Of a stretch of DNA of 64,000 bases, positions 59,456-64,000 are shown piece by piece. Numbering within the stretch: position 1 is the stretch's first letter; the number at the start of each line of letters is the position of its first letter. The position numbers and the translations under genes are program-made. The DNA comes from Achromobacter xylosoxidans. GTDB taxonomy: Bacteria; Pseudomonadota; Gammaproteobacteria; Burkholderiales; Burkholderiaceae_B. The stretch lies in the NCBI RefSeq assembly GCF_002192695.1, contig NZ_MTLG01000122.1, forward strand, positions 124,001 to 188,000. The letters are read 5' to 3'. The notes beneath the pieces are model-generated. The model searched no databases and was not told the origin of the DNA. It worked only from the letters and a program-made list of their open reading frames with translations.

Positions 59456-60463
59456 GTGAGCATGCTTTCCAATGGCCTGCGCCTGGCCGGCTGTGCGCTG
59501 GCGCTGGGCGCGGCGCTGCTGGCCCAGGGCGCCCGGGCCGCAGACTATCCCGACCGGCCCGTCATGATGATGGTGCCCTACCCGGCCGGCGGCGCGTCCG
59601 ATTCCATCGCCCGGGTCGTGGCCTCGCCCGTGTCCAAGCAGCTGGGGCAGCCGGTGCTGGTGGAAAACCTGGGCGGCGTCAGCGGCGCGCTGGGCGCGCA
59701 AAAGGTGCTGGGGGCCAAGGCCGACGGCTACTACCTGTTCCAGGGCTCGCCCAACGAACTGATCCTGTCCCCAATTGCCAACCCCGCGGTCAAGCTCAAG
59801 AGCGAGGATTTCCGCCTGGTGCAGATGATAGGCATGGCGCCGCTGGTGATCGTGGCGCGCGCCGACCTGCCCGCCAACAATGCCGACGAACTGGTCACGC
59901 TGGCGCGCTCGCGCTCGGCCACGCAGCCGCTGACATTCGGCAGCGTGGGCGTGGGTTCGCTGTACCACGTGCTGGGCGAGCACATGGCCCGAACCATCGG
60001 CGCCAACATGATGCACGTGCCCTACAAGGGCGGCGCGCCGCTGATGCAGGACATCGGCGGCGGCCAGGTGGACCTGGCCATCCTGCCGCTGTCGCAGCAG
60101 CAGGTGGCGCTGGCCGAGCAGGGCCGCATCAAGCTGCTGGCCAGCCTGGACCCGCAGCGCAGCCAGCTGCCCGCGCTCAAGAGCGTGCCGTCGGTCAACG
60201 AAGGCCAGCTGCTCAAGGGCTTTAACTTCACCACCTGGACCGGCTACTTCGTCAAGCGCGACACGCCGCAAGACGTGGTGTCGCGGCTGAATGCCGCGCT
60301 CAACGCCGCCATGCAGGATCCCGCGGTGAAGGACAGCCTGGCGCACCAGAACATCGAAGTTTCCGCCCCCATGAGCGCGGAACAGGCCGACGCCATGTAC
60401 CGCGCCGAGACCGAGCGCTTCCGCGAAATCTCCAGCCACGTAAAACTGGCAGGCAACCCGTGA
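59456..60463 (+). CDS. Bug-family periplasmic substrate-binding protein
   Basis: A 335-residue exported protein. The signal peptide MSMLSNGLRLAGCALALGAA...ARA is followed by ADYPDRPVMMMVPYPAGGAS, the Bug/TctC opening; VPYKGGAPLMQDIGGGQVDL is a family landmark. GTG 59456 follows AAGGGG at six bases; ATG 59462 is possible. It overlaps the next gene (GTGA), so protein and amidohydrolase are likely made together, for uptake and cleavage of an N-acyl amino acid or similar compound. No transporter membrane genes are adjacent. Confidence 0.93.
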   Translation: MSMLSNGLRLAGCALALGAALLAQGARAADYPDRPVMMMVPYPAGGASDSIARVVASPVSKQLGQPVLVENLGGVSGALGAQKVLGAKADGYYLFQGSPNELILSPIANPAVKLKSEDFRLVQMIGMAPLVIVARADLPANNADELVTLARSRSATQPLTFGSVGVGSLYHVLGEHMARTIGANMMHVPYKGGAPLMQDIGGGQVDLAILPLSQQQVALAEQGRIKLLASLDPQRSQLPALKSVPSVNEGQLLKGFNFTTWTGYFVKRDTPQDVVSRLNAALNAAMQDPAVKDSLAHQNIEVSAPMSAEQADAMYRAETERFREISSHVKLAGNP

Positions 60464-61680
60464 CCCGATTCCAGGACCACTCCGACATGCATCCCGTTCT
60501 GCAGGCCATGACCGCCCAGGCCGACGAATTCGTCTCGATCCGCCGCGACATCCACCGCCACCCCGAACTCGGCTTCCAGGAATTCCGCACCAGCGACCTG
60601 GTGGCGCAGTGCCTGACGCAATGGGGTTATGAAGTGGAACGCGGCCTGGGCGGCACCGGCGTGGTCGGGCAACTGCGTCGCGGCAGCGGCGCCAAGCGCC
60701 TGGGCCTGCGCGCCGACATGGACGCGCTGCCCATCCAGGAAGCGACCGGCCTGGAGCACGCCAGCTGCAACGAAGGCATCATGCACGCCTGCGGCCACGA
60801 CGGCCACACCGCCATGCTGCTGGCGGCGGCGCACCATCTGGCCAGGCATGGCGACTTCGACGGCACGCTCAACCTGATCTTCCAGCCCGCCGAGGAAGGC
60901 CTGGGCGGCGCCAAGCGCATGATGGAGGACGGGCTGTTCCGCAAGTATCCCTGCGACGCCATCTTCGCCATGCACAACATGCCGGGCCATCCGCAAGGCC
61001 GCCTGCTGCTGCGCGACGGCGCCGCCATGGCTTCTTCGGACAACGTCACCATCGTGCTGGAAGGCGTGGGCGGACACGGCGCGATGCCGCATTGCGCCGC
61101 CGATCCGGTGGTGGCCGGCGCGGCCATCGTGCTGGGCCTGCAAAGCATCGTCGCGCGCAACATCGATCCCCTGCACATGGCGGTGATCACGGTCGGCGCA
61201 TTCAACGCGGGTAAAGCCAACAACGTCATCCCCCAGACCGCCACGCTGAAACTCAGCGTGCGCGCGCTGGACCGCGGCGTGCGCGACACGCTGCAAGCCC
61301 GCATCACGGAGCTGGTCCATAGCCAGGCGGCCAGCTATCAGGTGCGCGCCACCATCGACTACGGCCGCGGCTATCCCGTGCTGGTGAACACCCGCGAAGA
61401 AACCGATTTCGCGCGCCAGGTGGCGGTGGAACTGGTGGGCGCCGACCAGGTGGAGCCCCAGACCCGGGCGCTGACGGGCAGCGAGGACTTCGCCTTCATG
61501 CTGGAAGAGGTGCCCGGTTCCTACCTGCTGGTGGGCAACGGCGATGGCTCGGCTGAGGGTTTCAACAGCGGGCACGGCGCCTGCATGGTGCACAACCCGG
61601 GCTATGACTTCAACGACCACAGCCTGCCCGTGGGCGCGGCCTATTGGGTGCTGCTGACGCAGCGCTATCTGGCGGGCTGA
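60460..61680 (+). CDS. M20-family amidohydrolase (hippurate hydrolase type)
   Basis: A 406-residue metallohydrolase. DIHRHPELGFQE at the start and CGHDGHTAM (C111, H113, H116) plus PAEEGLGGAKRM (E145/E146) supply metal ligands, as in aminoacylase and hippurate hydrolase. The dimerisation insert is in the middle and AFNAGKANNVIPQTA is a further landmark. The GTG at 60460 overlaps the Bug stop; ATG 60487 is an alternative. The likely substrate is an N-acyl amino acid brought in by the linked Bug protein, under LysR control. Confidence 0.93.
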   Translation: MTRFQDHSDMHPVLQAMTAQADEFVSIRRDIHRHPELGFQEFRTSDLVAQCLTQWGYEVERGLGGTGVVGQLRRGSGAKRLGLRADMDALPIQEATGLEHASCNEGIMHACGHDGHTAMLLAAAHHLARHGDFDGTLNLIFQPAEEGLGGAKRMMEDGLFRKYPCDAIFAMHNMPGHPQGRLLLRDGAAMASSDNVTIVLEGVGGHGAMPHCAADPVVAGAAIVLGLQSIVARNIDPLHMAVITVGAFNAGKANNVIPQTATLKLSVRALDRGVRDTLQARITELVHSQAASYQVRATIDYGRGYPVLVNTREETDFARQVAVELVGADQVEPQTRALTGSEDFAFMLEEVPGSYLLVGNGDGSAEGFNSGHGACMVHNPGYDFNDHSLPVGAAYWVLLTQRYLAG

Positions 61681-61693
61681 AGCCGCGGCGTAA

Positions 61694-61719
61694 GCCTGAG
61701 GCCCGCGCGGGCCTCAGGC
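61694..61719. terminator. 26-bp palindrome over the dgt stop codon
   Basis: GCCTGAGGCCCGC (61694-61706) is followed by its exact reverse complement (61707-61719). It overlaps the dgt stop (61714-61716) and lies between convergent genes; there is no U-run. Confidence 0.6.
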
Positions 61720-62862
61720 CATCTCGAACAGGCGCCGGTGTTCGCGGATGGCGTAGCGGTCGGTCATGCCGGCGATGTAGTCGGCGATGGCGCGAGCCTG
61801 CTCATTGAACGCCGGCCGGCGGTAGTCCGGCGGCAAGAGGCGCGGATCGTCCAGGAATGCGGCGAACAGCTCGCGCACGATGCGCCGCGCCTTGGTCGTC
61901 ATGCGCAGCACGCGGTAGTGGCGGTACAGGTTGTCGAAGAGGAATTTCTTCAGCTCGTCGGCCTCGCGCCGGATCTCGGGCGAGAACGTCGCCAGCGGCG
62001 GCGCGCGGCGCACGTCATCGACGGTGGCGGGCGCGAACTCGCGGATGCGCGAAAGCGAGGTCCGCGTCAGGTCCACGATCAGCGTATTGATCATGCGGCG
62101 TATGGTTTCCGCCACGGCGCGGCGCGCAGCCAGGCCGGGATAGCTTTCCAGCACATGGGCGTGATGGCGCTCGAAGATCGACACTTCCTTCAGCTGTTCC
62201 AGCGTGATCAGGCCCGACCGCAGGCCGTCGTCGATGTCGTGGTTGTTGTAGGCGACTTCATCCGCCAGGTTGGCCAGCTGCGCCTCCAGCGAGGGCTGGG
62301 TGCGGTCCAGGAAGCGCTGGCCCACGTCTCCCAGCTGGCGCGCATGCGCGGCCGAGCAGTGCTTCAGGATGCCTTCCCGCGTTTCGAAGCACAGGTTCAG
62401 GCCGTTGAAGTCCGCGTAGCGTTCTTCCAGTTCGTCCACCACCCGCAGGCTTTGCAGGTTGTGCTCGAAGCCGCCGGCCTCGGGCGCCAGTTCCCGCATG
62501 CAGGCGTTGAGCTCGTCCTGCCCGGCATGGCCGAACGGCGTGTGGCCCAGGTCGTGCGCCAGCGAGATGGCTTCGGTCAGGTCTTCGGACAGGCCCAGGC
62601 TGCGCGCCAGCGTGCGCGCGATCTGCGCCACTTCCAGGCTGTGGGTCAGGCGGGTGCGGAACAGGTCGCCTTCGTGGTTCACGAAGACCTGGGTCTTGTA
62701 CTCCAGGCGACGGAAGGCGCCGGAATGGACGATGCGATCGCGGTCGCGTTGGAACTCGGTCCGATTTTCTGGCGGCGGCTCGGCATAGGTCCGTCCGCGC
62801 GATTGAGACGGGTGGGATGCATAGGAAGCCAGTTCTTTCATCTGCAACGCCGTCTCCATCAT
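61714..62862 (-). CDS. dgt: Deoxyguanosinetriphosphate triphosphohydrolase-like protein
   Basis: A 382-residue HD-domain nucleotide hydrolase. Landmarks are RDRIVHSGAFRRLEYKTQVF, RLTHSLEVAQIARTLA with H74, SLAHDLGHTPFGHAGQDEL with H103/D104, and VAYNNHDIDDGLRSGLI. Such proteins remove triphosphate from dGTP or other dNTPs to balance pools. It lies two bases after aroB, in the aroK-aroB-dgt order common in betaproteobacteria. Confidence 0.95.
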   Translation of the reverse strand: MMETALQMKELASYASHPSQSRGRTYAEPPPENRTEFQRDRDRIVHSGAFRRLEYKTQVFVNHEGDLFRTRLTHSLEVAQIARTLARSLGLSEDLTEAISLAHDLGHTPFGHAGQDELNACMRELAPEAGGFEHNLQSLRVVDELEERYADFNGLNLCFETREGILKHCSAAHARQLGDVGQRFLDRTQPSLEAQLANLADEVAYNNHDIDDGLRSGLITLEQLKEVSIFERHHAHVLESYPGLAARRAVAETIRRMINTLIVDLTRTSLSRIREFAPATVDDVRRAPPLATFSPEIRREADELKKFLFDNLYRHYRVLRMTTKARRIVRELFAAFLDDPRLLPPDYRRPAFNEQARAIADYIAGMTDRYAIREHRRLFEMA

Positions 62863-62864
62863 GG

Positions 62865-63941
62865 CTATTGGGTCGTGCGGGCCAGGACGGCGCGCACGGC
62901 GTCGTCGGGAGCCGCGCGCATCATGGCCTCGCCGATGCGGGTCATGAGCACGTAGCGGATCGAGCCGCCTTCGGTCTTCTTGTCGACCTGCATCAGGTCC
63001 AGCCAGCGGTCGGCGCCCAGGTCAGGAGCCACCACGGGACAGCCGATGGCGGTCACCAGCGCGCGCACGCGCTCCACGTCGGCGCGCTCAAGGCCCGCGA
63101 CGTCGGCCGACAGCTCAGCCGCTTGCACCATGCCGCAACCCACGGCTTCGCCATGCAGCCAGGCGCCGTAGCCCAGGCCGGATTCGATGGCGTGGCCGAA
63201 GGTGTGGCCCAGGTTCAGGATGGCGCGCAGGCCGGACTCGCGCTCGTCCTTGCCCACCACCTGCGCCTTCAATTCGCACGAACGGCGGATGGCGTAGGCC
63301 ACCGCGTCCGGGTCCAGCGCGCGCAGCTTCTGCGCGTTTTCCTCGCACCAGGACCAGAAGTCCGGATCCAGGATCAGGCCGTACTTGATCACTTCGGCCA
63401 GGCCCGCGGACACCTCGCGCGCCGGCAGCGTGTTCAGCACGTCGGTGTCGATCTCGACGGCGACCGGCTGGTAGAACGCGCCGATCATGTTCTTGCCCAG
63501 CGGATGGTTGACGGCGGTCTTGCCGCCCACCGACGAATCGACCTGCGACAGCAGGGTCGTGGGCACCTGCAGGAAGCGCACGCCGCGCATGTAGACCGCG
63601 GCCGCGAAGCCGGTCATGTCGCCGATGACGCCGCCGCCCAGCGCCACCAGCACGCAGCGGCGGTCCAGGCGGTTGCCCAGCAGCGCGTCGAAGATCAGGT
63701 TCAGCGACTGCCAGTCCTTGTAGGCCTCGCCGTCGGGCAGTTCGATGCGCAGCACCCGCTTGCCGGTCCGGGCGAGCGCCGCCTCGGCGCGCTCGCCGTA
63801 CAGGGCGGCGACGGTCGGGTTGGTCACCACGGCGATCGCGGTGGCGTCGGCGGGGATGCACTGGTCCAGGGCGTCCAGCCGGCCGGGGCCGATATGGATC
63901 GGGTAGGCTCCGCCCGGGGTGTCGACGTGTACTACGTTCAT
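62865..63941 (-). CDS. aroB: 3-dehydroquinate synthase
   Basis: A 358-residue NAD- and Zn-dependent enzyme that makes 3-dehydroquinate from DAHP in the shikimate pathway. Landmarks: LVALGGGVIGDMTGFAAAVY for NAD binding, VPTTLLSQVDSSVGGKTAVN with the catalytic Lys, and LNLGHTFGHAIES with zinc-binding His residues. ATG 63941 overlaps the stop of the preceding gene (ATGA). Normal length. Confidence 0.98.
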   Translation of the reverse strand: MNVVHVDTPGGAYPIHIGPGRLDALDQCIPADATAIAVVTNPTVAALYGERAEAALARTGKRVLRIELPDGEAYKDWQSLNLIFDALLGNRLDRRCVLVALGGGVIGDMTGFAAAVYMRGVRFLQVPTTLLSQVDSSVGGKTAVNHPLGKNMIGAFYQPVAVEIDTDVLNTLPAREVSAGLAEVIKYGLILDPDFWSWCEENAQKLRALDPDAVAYAIRRSCELKAQVVGKDERESGLRAILNLGHTFGHAIESGLGYGAWLHGEAVGCGMVQAAELSADVAGLERADVERVRALVTAIGCPVVAPDLGADRWLDLMQVDKKTEGGSIRYVLMTRIGEAMMRAAPDDAVRAVLARTTQ

Positions 63942-64000
63942 ATGCGCTTCTCGAAGGCTTGCAGTTGCGGCAGCAGCGCCTTGACCAGGGTGTGTATGGG
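63938..64000 (-). CDS. aroK: C-terminal end of a gene upstream of aroB, probably shikimate kinase
   Basis: The last 20 residues and stop of a minus-strand gene that continues past the window: HTLVKALLPQLQAFEKRI at the end. Its stop overlaps the aroB start as ATGA. In most proteobacteria the gene here is aroK, whose tail is likewise a short amphipathic helix, so shikimate kinase is likely; too little is visible to prove it. Confidence 0.6.
   Translation of the reverse strand, partial: PIHTLVKALLPQLQAFEKRI

Overview
The window looks like chromosomal DNA of a high-GC betaproteobacterium of the Alcaligenaceae (Achromobacter/Bordetella type). The evidence is the codon use and GC-rich third positions, two Bug-type periplasmic binding proteins, three DUF4148 genes, and the house-keeping groups uvrA/MFS/ssb, aspS-DUF502-fmdB and aroK-aroB-dgt. 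I found no rRNA, tRNA, CRISPR array or intact insertion sequence.

Region 1 (1-19.4 kb) is a surface-polysaccharide locus. It holds the end of a GT4 glycosyltransferase, a Wzx-like flippase, two neighbouring Wzy-like membrane proteins (the first broken by one base in a C8 tract), a PglC-type phosphosugar transferase, a WbuB-like GT4 enzyme, a putative GT-C enzyme and rfbB. Three unrelated genes follow (CoxG-like, MFS, DMT). Then comes a tightly overlapping seven-gene minus-strand operon: wbqC-like, GT2, PurN-like formyltransferase, gtrA, methyltransferase, rfbA and a WecE-like aminotransferase. RfbA, RfbB, the WecE-like enzyme and the formyltransferase form a plausible route to a dTDP-4-formamido-4,6-dideoxyhexose. 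The lower GC around 2-5.5 kb fits the usual mosaic of such loci.

Region 2 (19.5-31.2 kb) is mostly house-keeping and catabolic: ybhP-clsB, aspS with DUF502 and FmdB genes, and a putative Na+/H+ antiporter. It ends with a divergent cluster of a Bug protein and MlrC on one side and a class III aminotransferase and RpiR regulator on the other, around an AT-rich spacer.

Region 3 (31.2-35.8 kb) is the most unusual part. It is a four-gene minus-strand operon encoding a fatty-acid-hydroxylase-superfamily protein, a membrane fatty-acid desaturase, a 640-residue fusion of a ketoacyl-synthase-III-like domain to a haem-oxygenase-like diiron (HDO-type) domain, and an unrecognised 298-residue protein. 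It looks like a lipid-modification or small-molecule pathway that I cannot match to a known one.

Region 4 (35.9-49.3 kb) carries a DapA-family gene with a structured upstream region, free-methionine-sulfoxide reductase, an aminotransferase, ubiA, DUF1090, DUF4148, a saccharopine-dehydrogenase-like gene, a GntR/glcB pair with two matching operators, and a TetR gene with paired palindromes flanking it, followed by a 37-residue membrane peptide and a cysteine hydrolase. A second TetR and two tandem DUF4148 genes share a repeated operator-like motif.

Region 5 (49.3-52.5 kb) is a gene-poor, lower-GC stretch followed by an unrecognised 782-residue secreted protein, probably acquired. Region 6 (52.6-64 kb) returns to core genes: ssb, MFS, uvrA, a GST, a LysR/Bug/M20-amidohydrolase set, dgt, aroB and the tail of aroK.
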